NCBI RefSeq assembly: GCF_000805385.1
Contig: NZ_JTJW01000005.1
Coordinates: forward strand, 496,001 to 560,000
Length of the DNA stretch: 64,000 nucleotides
Source: Mycolicibacterium setense
Lineage (GTDB): Bacteria; Actinomycetota; Actinomycetes; Mycobacteriales; Mycobacteriaceae
Direction: 5' to 3'
Shown piece after piece: positions 16,242 through 26,000 of this stretch. Made by a program: the position numbers and the translations under genes. Numbering within the stretch: position 1 is the first letter of the stretch; each line of letters opens with the position of its first letter. Below the pieces are notes generated by a model. The model was given only the letters and a program-made list of their open reading frames with translations. It was not told the DNA's origin and did not search any database.

Positions 16242-18266
16242 CTACCAGTGCACGCCGGGCACCAGCCGCACCGCCCGCTTGACCGGGCGGGCCACCGACC
16301 GCGGCACCCGCAGGGCGCGGGTACTGCGGGCCGGACGCTTGGGCCGGCGTGGCGCGCTCACCGTGCCCTCTTCGACGTCCAGCCCACGGGCGGCGGCCGA
16401 GTCCGGATAGCCGAGATACAGCTGATGCAGAACGCGGCGAGACAGTTTCGGGGTCAGATAGTTGCCGAAATCGGCGACGGTACCCAGTGGCGTGTCGATC
16501 CGGGCCGGTTTCTCCACCAGGCCACGCACCACCATGGCCGCGGCATGCTCGGCGGAGATCGGTGGCACGGGGTTGAGCCTGCGTGACGGTGCGATCATCG
16601 GCGTCTTCACCAGGGGCATGTGGATATTGGTGAAAGTGATGTGATCCGAGAGGGTTTCGGTGCCGACCACCTCGGAGAAGGCGTCGAGTGCGGCCTTGGA
16701 CGGCAGGTAGGCGCTGTACTTCGGGCTGTTGGCCTGCACCCCGGCGCTGGACACATTGACCACGTGGCCGAAGCGGCGTTCGCGCCAGTGTGGCAGCAGC
16801 GCCAGCACCATGCGGACGGCGCCGAAGTAGTTGACCGCCATCACTCTTTCGTAATCGTGCAGCCGATCCGTCGAGTTCACCACCGAGCGGCGGATGGACC
16901 GCCCGGCGTTGTTCACCAGGTAGTCGACGTGGCCGAAGCGGCCGAGGATGTCCTTGACGGTGTGCTCGACCGACGCCGAATCGGTCACGTCGCAGGTGAA
17001 TGCGTAAGCCTGTCCGCCTGCCGAACGGATCTCGGTGATGAGATCATCGAGCGCCTCGCCATTGCGGGCCAGCGCGAAGACGCAGGCACCGCGTTCGGCG
17101 ACCGCGATGGCCGACGCGCGGCCGATGCCGCTGGAGGCGCCGGTGATGATGACGTGCTTGCCGACCAGCGGACCGGCCGGGTCGTCGCGCCGCGCCCGAT
17201 CGGGGTCGAGGTGCTCAGCCCAGTACCGCCACAGTTTCGGTGCGTACGTGCGGAATTCGGGTACCTCGATGCCGGTACCGCGCAGCGCGGCGGTGGCGTT
17301 GTCGGCGGTGAACGTCGGCCGCAACTCGACCACGTCGAGCACCTCGCCGGGGATGCCCAGCTGGGTGGCGACGATGTTGCGCACCGCCTTGACTCGTCCC
17401 CGCGCCCGCAACACCGGTGCCGCGGTGGCGCGCGGGAGCGATCCGCGCAGCGTGGGCAGTCCGGCCTCGCCCGCCACCCCGCGGTAGATGTCGCGCAGCC
17501 CGATGGTCTCGGGCGCGGTGAGGTGGAACGTCTCGCCGTCCTTGCCCTCGGCGTGCATGAGATGAACGGCGGCTTCAACAACAAAGTCCACCGGCACGAC
17601 ATTCGTCCGGCCCGAATCGGGCAGCATCATGGGCGTGAACCTGGGAAGCGCCGAGAGGCGTGCCAGCACACCGAAGAAGTAGTACGGGCCGTCGATCTTG
17701 TCCATCTCGCCGGTCTGCGAATCGCCGACCACGACGGCCGGGCGGTACACCCGGTAGCGCAGGCCCGGTGTCGAACGCACCAGCAACTCGGCTTCGAACT
17801 TGGTCTGGTGATACGGCGTGGGCAGGTCCTGAGCGACGTCGAAATCGTCCTCGGTGAACACGCCCCGATGGTTTCCGGCGACCGCGATCGAGGACACGTG
17901 GTGCAACGTGGCGTCCAGGCGCCGGGCCAGCTCGATCACCGCGCGGGTGCCATCGACATTGGCAGCCCGTTGCTCGGATTCACCGACGGTCATGTCGTAG
18001 ATGGCAGCGCAGTGCACCACGTGCGCGACGTCGCCGAGTTCGGCGATGTCGGTGTCGGTCAAGCCCAGATCGGCCGCGGTCAGGTCGCCGACCAGCGGTT
18101 TCACCCGCTCGTCCCACTCTTGGGCCAGCCGCTCGAACCGCGTCAACGATTCACGGCGCACCAGGACCCATACTTCGGCGCCGGGTTCGCGGGACAGAAT
18201 CCGGGTGATCACTCGGCGGCCGATAAACCCGGTACCGCCGGTAACGACATAACGCATGCGAGCCAT
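16242..18266 (-). CDS. acrA1: Two-domain SDR acyl-CoA reductase (AcrA1-like)
   Basis: A 674-residue protein with two Rossmann domains. The N-terminal extended SDR has TGGTGFIG (residues 9-16) and YHQTK (about 152-156) and resembles thioester reductases. The C-terminal classical SDR has TGASSGIG (about 375-382), NNAG and YLPSK. This architecture matches the mycobacterial fatty acyl-CoA reductase AcrA1 (Rv3391), which reduces acyl-CoA to aldehyde and alcohol for wax and lipid synthesis. A basic C-terminal tail (PRRPKRPARSTRALR) is present. The ATG at 18264-18266 has AAGG 5 bases upstream; the ATG at 18257 is an alternative. It is divergent from the htdY-like gene. Confidence 0.88.
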   Translation of the reverse strand: MARMRYVVTGGTGFIGRRVITRILSREPGAEVWVLVRRESLTRFERLAQEWDERVKPLVGDLTAADLGLTDTDIAELGDVAHVVHCAAIYDMTVGESEQRAANVDGTRAVIELARRLDATLHHVSSIAVAGNHRGVFTEDDFDVAQDLPTPYHQTKFEAELLVRSTPGLRYRVYRPAVVVGDSQTGEMDKIDGPYYFFGVLARLSALPRFTPMMLPDSGRTNVVPVDFVVEAAVHLMHAEGKDGETFHLTAPETIGLRDIYRGVAGEAGLPTLRGSLPRATAAPVLRARGRVKAVRNIVATQLGIPGEVLDVVELRPTFTADNATAALRGTGIEVPEFRTYAPKLWRYWAEHLDPDRARRDDPAGPLVGKHVIITGASSGIGRASAIAVAERGACVFALARNGEALDDLITEIRSAGGQAYAFTCDVTDSASVEHTVKDILGRFGHVDYLVNNAGRSIRRSVVNSTDRLHDYERVMAVNYFGAVRMVLALLPHWRERRFGHVVNVSSAGVQANSPKYSAYLPSKAALDAFSEVVGTETLSDHITFTNIHMPLVKTPMIAPSRRLNPVPPISAEHAAAMVVRGLVEKPARIDTPLGTVADFGNYLTPKLSRRVLHQLYLGYPDSAAARGLDVEEGTVSAPRRPKRPARSTRALRVPRSVARPVKRAVRLVPGVHW

Positions 18267-18326
18267 CGTGGCCTTAGATCGGGCAAACGTCAACACAGGC
18301 GGTCGACTCAACTATCGTCGGCACGC

Positions 18327-19196
18327 ATGCCACTCAATCCTGATGCCATTGGCGAGACGACCGATCCGATTTCGTTCGACTGGACCGACCGCGACACCTT
18401 GCTGTACGCGATCGGCGTCGGTGCGGGAACCGATGACCTTGCCTTCACCACCGAGAACAGTCACGAGATCGAACAGCAGGTGCTGCCCACCTATGCGGTG
18501 ATCGCCTGCTCGGCCTTTCCGGCGGCGCTCAAGATCGGCACCTTCAACTTCAGCATGCTGCTGCACGGGTCCCAGGAGATCCGGCTGCACCGGCCGTTGC
18601 CCCCGGCCGGAAAGCTGAGCGTCGTCTCCGAGGTGGTCGACATCCAGGACAAGGGGGAGGGCAAGAACGCGGTGGTCATGCTCAAGGGCATCGGCACCGA
18701 CCCGGCCAGCGGCGAGGTTGTCGCGGAAACCCTTACCACCGTGGTGATTCGGGGTGAGGGCGGATTCGGCGGGCAGCCCGGGCAGCGCCCCGCCGCGCCG
18801 CAGATTCCGGACCGGGCACCCGACGCGCAGGTGGTGCTGCCCACGCGCGAGGACCAGGCGCTGATCTATCGGCTCTCCGGTGACCGCAATCCGCTGCACA
18901 GCGATCCCTGGTTCGCGCAGAATCTCGCGGGGTTCCCGAAGCCGATCCTGCACGGGCTGTGCACCTATGGCGTGGCCGGTCGGGCCCTGGTCGCCGCGCT
19001 CGGTGGCGGCGACGCGACGAAGGTTCATGCGGTGGCGGCGCGATTCAGTTCGCCGGTGTTCCCGGGCGAGACGCTGACGACGTCGATCTGGCGCACCGAA
19101 CCGGGACGTGCGGTCTTCCGCACCGAGGCCGGCGGGTCCGACGGTGCCGAGGCCCGGCTCGTGCTCGAGGACGGCGCCGCCGAGTACACCGAGTGA
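18327..19196 (+). CDS. htdY: MaoC-like (3R)-hydroxyacyl-thioester dehydratase (HtdY-like)
   Basis: A 289-residue double hot-dog protein of the hydratase-2 type. The catalytic motif is in the C-terminal half: YRLSGDRNPLHSDPWFA followed by GFPKPILHGLCTYG. It should dehydrate (3R)-hydroxyacyl thioesters in fatty-acid metabolism or hydrate trans-2-enoyl-CoA. The order acrA1-htdY matches Rv3391-Rv3389c of M. tuberculosis, without the intervening lpqD. The frame is open 1.7 kb upstream, antisense to acrA1; the ATG at 18327, the first to give the normal family N-terminus, is used. Confidence 0.88.
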   Translation: MPLNPDAIGETTDPISFDWTDRDTLLYAIGVGAGTDDLAFTTENSHEIEQQVLPTYAVIACSAFPAALKIGTFNFSMLLHGSQEIRLHRPLPPAGKLSVVSEVVDIQDKGEGKNAVVMLKGIGTDPASGEVVAETLTTVVIRGEGGFGGQPGQRPAAPQIPDRAPDAQVVLPTREDQALIYRLSGDRNPLHSDPWFAQNLAGFPKPILHGLCTYGVAGRALVAALGGGDATKVHAVAARFSSPVFPGETLTTSIWRTEPGRAVFRTEAGGSDGAEARLVLEDGAAEYTE

Positions 19197-19291
19197 TCCG
19201 GCAATTTCGTAGAAGCCCTGCACGCCGCATGGTGGGTTGACAGGATCGAATACGACGTCGCACCGGCGCGGTGCGGGATGGGCGGTGGCAG

Positions 19292-20194
19292 ATGGCGCAG
19301 GCAAACCTGGTCGTTGGGTATCTCGCCACCCCCGGCGGCGCCGATGCGTTGGCCCTTTCGGTCCGGTTCGCCCGCGTGCTGGGCGCTGAGATCGACATCT
19401 GCATCGTCCTGCCGCCCGACACCGCTCCGGCGGGCATCGGTCCCAAGGGCGGCTACGAGGAGGTGGTGGCCGGCCAGGCTCAGACCTGGTTGGACGAGGC
19501 GCTGGCCTCGGTGCCCGACGACGTTGTGGCACACACCCATCTGAGCTTCGACGAATCGTTCACCGATGGGCTGATCCGCGAGGCGCTGCGATTGCAGGCG
19601 AGTGCCATCGTGGTCGGCGGTTCCGGAGGTGGGCTGGTCGGCAGTTACTCGCTGGGGTCGGTGGTCAGCGAGCTGCTGCACTCCTCACCGGTTCCGGTCG
19701 CCGTGGCGCCGCGTGGAACCCGCTTCTCCAGGGTGGAGCGGGTTCACGAGATCACCTGCGCGATCGGTGAGCGCCAGGGTTCGGATCTGTTGCTGGACAC
19801 CGCGGTACGGGCCAGCCGGGCGGCGGGAGTGCCGCTGCGGCTGGTGTCGCTGGTGGCGCTCGACCCCGCCTTCGGCTCGCTGCGAGGTGACGACGACGCG
19901 CGGCGCGAACATGCGCTCGCCCATGCCCAGCGGACCCTGGATGCTGCCAGAAGCGAACTACCCGCGGACTTTCCGGTCACCTCCACGATCGTGAACGGTC
20001 CCACGGTCGAGGCTGCCGTCGAACAGCTGGGCTGGGATGACGGCGACATCATCATGGTGGGGTCCAGCCGGCTCAGTGCACCGCGGCGGATCTTCCTCGG
20101 TTCCACGGCGGCCAAGATGCTGCGGGTGTTGGACGTGCCGATGGTGGTTGTGCCCCGGGATGAACTGAAAGACGGCGAGGACGCTCATGACTGA
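19292..20194 (+). CDS. Tandem universal stress protein
   Basis: A 300-residue protein with two USP domains. The first ends SAIVVGGSGGGLVGSYSLGSVVSELLHSSPVPVAVAP and the second ends DIIMVGSSRLSAPRRIFLGSTAAKMLRVLDVPMVVVP, each resembling the G-x2-G-x9-G(S/T) ATP-binding loop. Its stop overlaps the start of the APC permease by 8 bases, so the two are cotranscribed; a USP paired with an APC transporter suggests energy- or stress-dependent control of uptake. The ATG at 19292 is chosen; an in-frame GTG at 19271 is possible. Confidence 0.85.
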   Translation: MAQANLVVGYLATPGGADALALSVRFARVLGAEIDICIVLPPDTAPAGIGPKGGYEEVVAGQAQTWLDEALASVPDDVVAHTHLSFDESFTDGLIREALRLQASAIVVGGSGGGLVGSYSLGSVVSELLHSSPVPVAVAPRGTRFSRVERVHEITCAIGERQGSDLLLDTAVRASRAAGVPLRLVSLVALDPAFGSLRGDDDARREHALAHAQRTLDAARSELPADFPVTSTIVNGPTVEAAVEQLGWDDGDIIMVGSSRLSAPRRIFLGSTAAKMLRVLDVPMVVVPRDELKDGEDAHD

Positions 20195-21743
20195 GTCCGC
20201 ATCGGCACACGAGTCCCACCAGAAGCTCGAGGAGGCCGAGCACTCCGCAGGACTGGTGTCCAAGGGCCTGGCCGCGGGCAAGGTCGGCACGTTCTCGGGT
20301 GCGATCCTCGGGATCTCTTGTGTGGCGCCCGGATACACGCTGACCGCCAGTATCGGGTTGATCGTCGCCGCAGTCGGCCTGAAGATGCCGGCGATCTTCA
20401 TCGCCGGATTCATCCCGATGTTCCTGACCGCCTACGCCTACCGCGAACTCAACTCGCGTGCGCCCGATTGCGGTGCGTCGTTCACATGGTCCACCAAGGC
20501 GTTCGGCCCCTATGTCGGGTGGATGTGCGGATGGGGCATGGTGGTCGCGTCCATCATCGTGCTGTCCAACCTCGCCGCGATCGCCGTCGAGTTCTTCTAT
20601 CTGTTCATCGCCCGGATCACCAATCACGCGTCGATCGCCGACCTCGCCGGCAACAAGGTCATCAACATCGTCACCACGCTGGTGTTCCTGGTCATCGCCA
20701 CCGCCATCGCCAGTCGTGGTATCACCACCAGTGAACGGGTGCAGTACGTGCTGGTCGGTTTCCAGATGGTGGTGCTCGTGGCGTTCGCGGTGATGGCGTT
20801 CGTCCATGTGGGGCGCGGCGACGCGCCGGCCGGGTTGTCTTTCGACCTGGACTGGTTCAACCCGTTCAGCGGACTCGCGTTGAGCGCCTTCGTGGTTGGT
20901 GTCACGGGGTCGATCTTCGCCTTCTGGGGCTGGGACACGTGCCTGACGCTGGGCGAGGAATCCAAGGATCCCACGAAGGTGCCGGGTCGGGCCGGGCTGT
21001 TGTGCGTGCTGTCGATCCTGGCGACGTATCTGTTGATCGCGGTCGCGGTGATGATGTACGCCGGCGTCGGGGAAACCGACCTCGGGCTGGGCAACCCGGA
21101 CAATGCCGAGAACGTGTTCGCCGCGTTGGCGGATCCGGTGCTGGGTACCTGGGCGGGGCCACTGCTGTTCCTGGCGATCCTGGCCTCATCGGTGGCCAGT
21201 CTGCAGACCACGTTCCTGCCCGCCGCGCGGGCGATGCTGGCGATGGGTGCCTACAAGGCGTTCCCGTCGCGTTTCGCCGAGGTGAGCCCCCGCTACCTGG
21301 TGCCCAGCTTCGCGACCATCACCGCAGGCGTGGTCACCGGTGTGTTCTACACCGTGGTGAGCCTGCTGTCGGAGAGTGCGTTGCTGGATACCATTGCCGC
21401 CCTTGGCATCATGATCTGCTGGTACTACGGCATCACGGCGTTCGCGTGTGTCTGGTACTTCCGTCGGGAGTTGTTCACCAGCGTCCACAACATGGTGTTC
21501 AAGTTCCTGTTCCCGCTGGTCGGCGGAATCGTGCTGGCGGCGGTGTTCGTGATCTCGATCGGCGAGAGCATGAACCCGGAGAACGCCAGCGGCGCGGCGA
21601 TCGGCGGCATCGGGCTGGTGTTCTTCATCGGCTTCGGCGTGCTGATCCTGGGCGCCGTGCTGATGTTGGTGTGGCGGTCGGTCAATCCTGCCTTCTTCCA
21701 GGGTGCGACGCTGCGGTACGACACGCCGTCGCTCGTGGAGTAG
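20187..21743 (+). CDS. APC-superfamily amino acid/amine permease
   Basis: A 518-residue transporter with about 12 membrane helices. Helix 1 carries a glycine-containing unwound segment (ISCVAPGYTLTAS), and the FAFWGWDTCLTLGEESKDPTKVPGRA block is typical of the APC amino acid-polyamine-organocation family. It imports an amino acid, amine or related solute by proton or sodium symport; the substrate cannot be read from sequence. It overlaps the upstream USP gene by 8 bases. Confidence 0.88.
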   Translation: MTESASAHESHQKLEEAEHSAGLVSKGLAAGKVGTFSGAILGISCVAPGYTLTASIGLIVAAVGLKMPAIFIAGFIPMFLTAYAYRELNSRAPDCGASFTWSTKAFGPYVGWMCGWGMVVASIIVLSNLAAIAVEFFYLFIARITNHASIADLAGNKVINIVTTLVFLVIATAIASRGITTSERVQYVLVGFQMVVLVAFAVMAFVHVGRGDAPAGLSFDLDWFNPFSGLALSAFVVGVTGSIFAFWGWDTCLTLGEESKDPTKVPGRAGLLCVLSILATYLLIAVAVMMYAGVGETDLGLGNPDNAENVFAALADPVLGTWAGPLLFLAILASSVASLQTTFLPAARAMLAMGAYKAFPSRFAEVSPRYLVPSFATITAGVVTGVFYTVVSLLSESALLDTIAALGIMICWYYGITAFACVWYFRRELFTSVHNMVFKFLFPLVGGIVLAAVFVISIGESMNPENASGAAIGGIGLVFFIGFGVLILGAVLMLVWRSVNPAFFQGATLRYDTPSLVE

Positions 21744-21757
21744 GTCCGCCGAGGCGC

Positions 21758-21818
21758 CGCGAAACCGACGAAATGGTCGTCATCGCACGGGATTTACGAC
21801 CATGGCGTCGATTTCGCG
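21758..21818. repeat. Long imperfect inverted repeat between convergent genes
   Basis: Arms of 23 bases at 21758-21780 and 21796-21818 pair with three mismatches, separated by a 15-base loop. The element fills the gap between the convergent APC permease and the secreted protein gene. It could form a bidirectional terminator hairpin, although no U-run follows. A structurally similar element is at 45950-46012. Confidence 0.7.
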
Positions 21819-21830
21819 GTGGACGCGGGG

Positions 21831-22838
21831 CTATCCGGCCGCGTTGCCGATACCCGATTCGCCCGTGTTGTGCGCCAACTCGAACGGATCCAGCAGATCC
21901 CACACCGTGGTCACCGCGGTGTCCTTGAGCTCGGCGCCGGGGCCCTCCAGATTGATCACGTCGGCGACGAGGTCGTAGCCGTAGTAGATGAACGACCCCG
22001 GCGGGGTGGTCTTGATCAACTCGTTGATGATGGTCTGCCGGGCGGCGCGTGCCGCGTCGTCGCTTCCGACCGCGGGAGCCGCATGCTCCACGATCTTGGC
22101 GATCGGGATCACGGCGTTGACCCAGGGGATCATCTGGCTGCCCCGGTAGATCTGCTCGGTCGCCTCGCGCACGAGTGGATCGAGTTCATCGGGTGACGCG
22201 GCCATCAGTGCGTTCCGGAGATTCATGATCGCGTCGGGAATGTCGGTCGGCTCCGGGTCGTCGGCACGGAACGGGTTCGGGTCCCACGCCTGGTCGTCCG
22301 CGGCGGTGTCGGCCTGGGCCTGCACCGCGCCGACCTTCGGGGTGGCCAAGGTCCTGCTCACCGGCTGCGCGACGGATTCGGTGTCCGGCTTGTCCTCCAC
22401 CACGGGCGCCGGCTTGGGATTGAACAGCTCCTTGAGCTTGGCGACCTGGCCGGCCTCGAACTCCTCGGCACTGGGCTTCGGCTTGACCGCCACCGGCTTG
22501 GCGGGTTTGGCGTCCTCAACGGCCTTGGTGACATGTGCGGCGGCTTTCTCGATCCTGCCGGCCCGCTTGTCGATGCTGTCCTTGACCGCGTCCTTGACCT
22601 TGGCGACGCCTGACACGGGCTTGGTCCGCTTGGTGTCGCCGGCCTTGGTCTCGCCGCGCTTGGGGCCGGCGTTGACGTGTTGCGATGTGCGGCTGGGCGA
22701 TTCCTTGGACGCACCGTCAGTCGAATCGGCATGGGCAGTGCCCTGGCCGGCCACGGCGATCGCCGCCCCGACTCCCGCGGCTACCGCGACACCACCGACA
22801 TAGCCGATGTACCTGGTTGATACTGATGTCGATGCCAT
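21831..22838 (-). CDS. Secreted Lys/Pro/Ala-rich protein
   Basis: A 335-residue exported protein. The signal peptide (MASTSVSTRYIGYVGGVAVAAG onward) ends at a likely AHA-D cleavage site near residue 38. A long low-complexity, Lys/Ala/Pro-rich region follows (about 40-175), then a folded C-terminal region (about 190-335, IPDAIMNLRNALMAASPDELDPLVREATEQIY). The ATG at 22836-22838 has AAGGA upstream and is the only start giving a proper signal sequence. Function unknown. A partial Lys-rich protein at 63349-64000 has a similar character but no clear alignment. Confidence 0.75.
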   Translation of the reverse strand: MASTSVSTRYIGYVGGVAVAAGVGAAIAVAGQGTAHADSTDGASKESPSRTSQHVNAGPKRGETKAGDTKRTKPVSGVAKVKDAVKDSIDKRAGRIEKAAAHVTKAVEDAKPAKPVAVKPKPSAEEFEAGQVAKLKELFNPKPAPVVEDKPDTESVAQPVSRTLATPKVGAVQAQADTAADDQAWDPNPFRADDPEPTDIPDAIMNLRNALMAASPDELDPLVREATEQIYRGSQMIPWVNAVIPIAKIVEHAAPAVGSDDAARAARQTIINELIKTTPPGSFIYYGYDLVADVINLEGPGAELKDTAVTTVWDLLDPFELAHNTGESGIGNAAG

Positions 22839-22992
22839 TGCCCGTCCTTTTCCAGCCGATCCCCAGCCCAACGGCATCGTAGGGTGCGGCGTCGTGATCG
22901 GCATCACGAGGTGACCTACACCTAGGCCGAGGAGGCGATGCGGCTGCTCGCCGTTCTGGGCGCACAGCGGATGGACATACCCGGGCTGAAGC

Positions 22993-23014
22993 TCGAACAA
23001 ATGTTCGATACACT
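22993..23014 (+). promoter_or_regulatory. LexA box and -10 element of dnaE2
   Basis: TCGAACAAATGTTCGA (22993-23008) is a perfect mycobacterial SOS box. A -10-like TACACT (23009-23014) follows at once, placing transcription start near 23021, the GTG start codon of dnaE2. LexA would therefore cover the promoter and the mRNA is probably leaderless; no Shine-Dalgarno sequence is present. Confidence 0.9.
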
Positions 23015-23020
23015 GGCGTG

Positions 23021-26000
23021 GTGGGTTGGCACAACGGGCCGCCGAGCTGGTCGGAGATGGAGCGGGTACTCTCAGGCCGGTTGCCGCGGCACGCCACGGA
23101 TGGCAAGCCTCGCCGTTCCGGTCTGCCATTGGAGCCCGCAGGCGACGGCGGGGACAGCCCGGCCTGGTCACGTAAGCGCGGCATCTATCAGCCCCCGGAA
23201 CTCGACCGGCCGCGAACGTCGGTCCGGTATGCCGAACTGCACGCACATTCGGCGTACAGCTTCCTCGATGGCGCGAGTACGCCGGAGGAGTTGGTCGAGG
23301 AGGCGGCCCGGCTGAACCTGCGGGCGCTCGCGCTGACCGATCACGACGGGCTCTACGGTGTGGTCCGGTTCGCCGAGGCGGCCAGGGAGCTGGACGTGGC
23401 CACGGTGTTCGGTGCCGAGTTGTCACTGGGGAACATTCCCCGTACGGAGGATCCCGACCCGCCAGGCCCGCATCTGCTGGTGCTGGCCCGCGGTCCGGAA
23501 GGGTATCGACGGCTCTCCCGGGAGATCGCCAAGGCGCATCTGGCCGGAGGCGAGAAGGGTAAGCCGCGCTACGACTTCGACGGGCTCACCGAGGCCGCCG
23601 GTGGCCACTGGCACATCCTCACCGGGTGCCGTAAAGGCCATGTCCGCCAAGCATTTTCCCAAGGAGGTCCGGAAGCGGCCGCCGCCGCACTGGCCGATCT
23701 GGTGGACCGGTTCGGGTCCGACCGGGTCAGTATCGAGCTTGCCCATCACGGCCACCCGTGTGACGACGAACGTAACGCCGTCCTGGCCGGCCTGGCTCCG
23801 CGGTTCGGGCTGAGCGTGGTCGCCACCACGGGTGCGCACTTCGCCGCTCCCGACCGGGGCCGGCTGGCCATGGCGATGGCCGCGATCCGGGCGCGCAACT
23901 CGATGGACACCGCTGCGGGCTGGCTGGCCCCGCTCGGCGGGTCCCACCTGCGGTCGGGGGAGGAGATGGCCAGGCTGTTCGGTACGGAGATCGTCACGGC
24001 CGCGGCGGATCTCGGTGAGCAGTGCGCCTTCGGGCTGGCGCTCATCGCCCCGCAGCTGCCACCGTTCGACGTTCCAGCCGGACATACCGAGGACAGTTGG
24101 TTGCGCGAGTTGGTGATGACCGGGGCGGCCGAGCGGTACGGACCGCAGGAGCGAGCCGTGAAGGCATATGCGCAGATCGAACACGAACTGCGCATCATCG
24201 AGCAGCTGAAGTTCCCCGGCTATTTCCTTGTGGTGCACGACATCACCCGATTCTGCCGGGACAACGCCATCCTGTGCCAGGGCAGGGGATCGGCAGCCAA
24301 TTCGGCGGTCTGCTACGCACTCAAGGTCACCAACGTCGACCCGATCGCCAACGAACTGCTCTTCGAGCGATTCCTGTCCCCGGCCCGCGACGGCCCGCCC
24401 GACATCGACATCGACATCGAATCTGACTTGCGCGAGAACGTCATTCAGTATGTCTACGAACGCTACGGCCGTGACTACGCGGCGCAGGTGGCCAATGTCA
24501 TCACCTATCGCGGCCGCAGTGCGGTCCGCGACATGGCCAGGGCGCTGGGTTTCTCCCAGGGGCAGCAGGATGCCTGGAGCAAGCAGCTCAGCCGGTGGAA
24601 CGGACGCCCGGACTCGCCGGAGGCCGAAGACATCCCGCAGCCGGTCATCGAGTTGGCCACCCAGATCGCCAACCTGCCGCGGCACCTCGGTATCCACTCG
24701 GGTGGCATGGTGATCTGTGACCGCCCGATCGCCGACGTGTGCCCGGTGGAGTGGGCCCGCATGGCCAACCGCAGCGTGCTGCAGTGGGACAAAGACGACT
24801 GTGCGGCAATCGGTTTGGTCAAGTTCGACCTGCTCGGTCTCGGGATGCTCTCGGCGCTGCACTACGCCATCGATCTGCTGGCCGAACACAAGGGCATCAC
24901 CGTCGACCTGGCCAAGCTGGACCTGTCGGAGCCTGCGGTCTACGAAATGCTGCAGAAAGCCGACTCGGTCGGGGTGTTCCAGGTGGAGTCCCGCGCGCAG
25001 ATGGCCACCCTGCCCCGGCTCAAGCCGAGGAAGTTCTACGACCTGGTGGTCGAGGTGGCGCTGATCCGGCCCGGCCCGATCCAGGGCGGCTCTGTACACC
25101 CCTACATCAAGCGGCGCAACGGGTTGGAGAAGGTCACCTACGAGCACCCGTCGATGGAACCGGCGCTGAAGAAAACGCTGGGTGTTCCGCTGTTCCAGGA
25201 ACAACTCATGCAACTGGCAGTCGACTGTGCGGGTTTCACCCCCGCCGAGGCTGATCAGTTGCGCCGGGCGATGGGCTCCAAACGCTCCACCGAGAAGATG
25301 CGACGGCTGCGCAGCCGGTTCTACGACGGCATGCGAGAGTTGCATGGCATCACCGGTGAGGTGGCCGAGCGGATCTACGAGAAGCTCGAGGCCTTCGCCA
25401 ATTTCGGTTTCCCGGAGAGTCATTCGCTGAGTTTCGCGTCGCTGGTGTTCTACTCGTCGTGGTTCAAACTGCACCACCCGGCAGCGTTCTGCGCGGCGCT
25501 GCTACGGGCTCAGCCGATGGGGTTCTACTCGCCACAGTCACTGGTCGCCGACGCGCGCCGGCACGGGGTGGTGGTGCACGGCCCTGACGTCAACGCCAGT
25601 CTGGCCTACGCCACGCTGGAAAATCACGGGATGGACGTGCGGCTGGGGGTGGGCAGTGTCCGCCACATCGGTGACGAGTTGGCGGAACGCCTGGTCGACG
25701 AGCGAAATACCAACGGGCCGTTTACCTCCCTCATCGATCTGACCAACCGGGTACAGCTGTCGGTACCCCAGACCGAGGCGCTGGCCACCGCCGGTGCGCT
25801 GGGCTGTTTCGGGATCAGCCGACGCGAGGCGTTGTGGGCGGCGGGGGCGGCGGCCACCGAGCGGCCGGACCGGCTGCCGGGAGTGGGTTCTTCCTCGCAT
25901 GTCCCGCCGCTGCCCGGGATGAGCGCGCTGGAGCTGTCGGCCGCCGACGTGTGGGCCACCGGTATCTCACCGGACAGCTATCCCACCCAGTACCTGCGCG

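Noticed and set aside
16620..18326. Long open frame on the plus strand upstream of the hydratase, antisense to acrA1
   Set aside because: High-GC third positions leave stops rare in the shadow frames; acrA1 motifs on the other strand are clear and the hydratase has a normal start at 18327.
23423..25477. A 684-codon open frame antisense to dnaE2
   Set aside because: Shadow of a strongly conserved gene; no recognisable motif.
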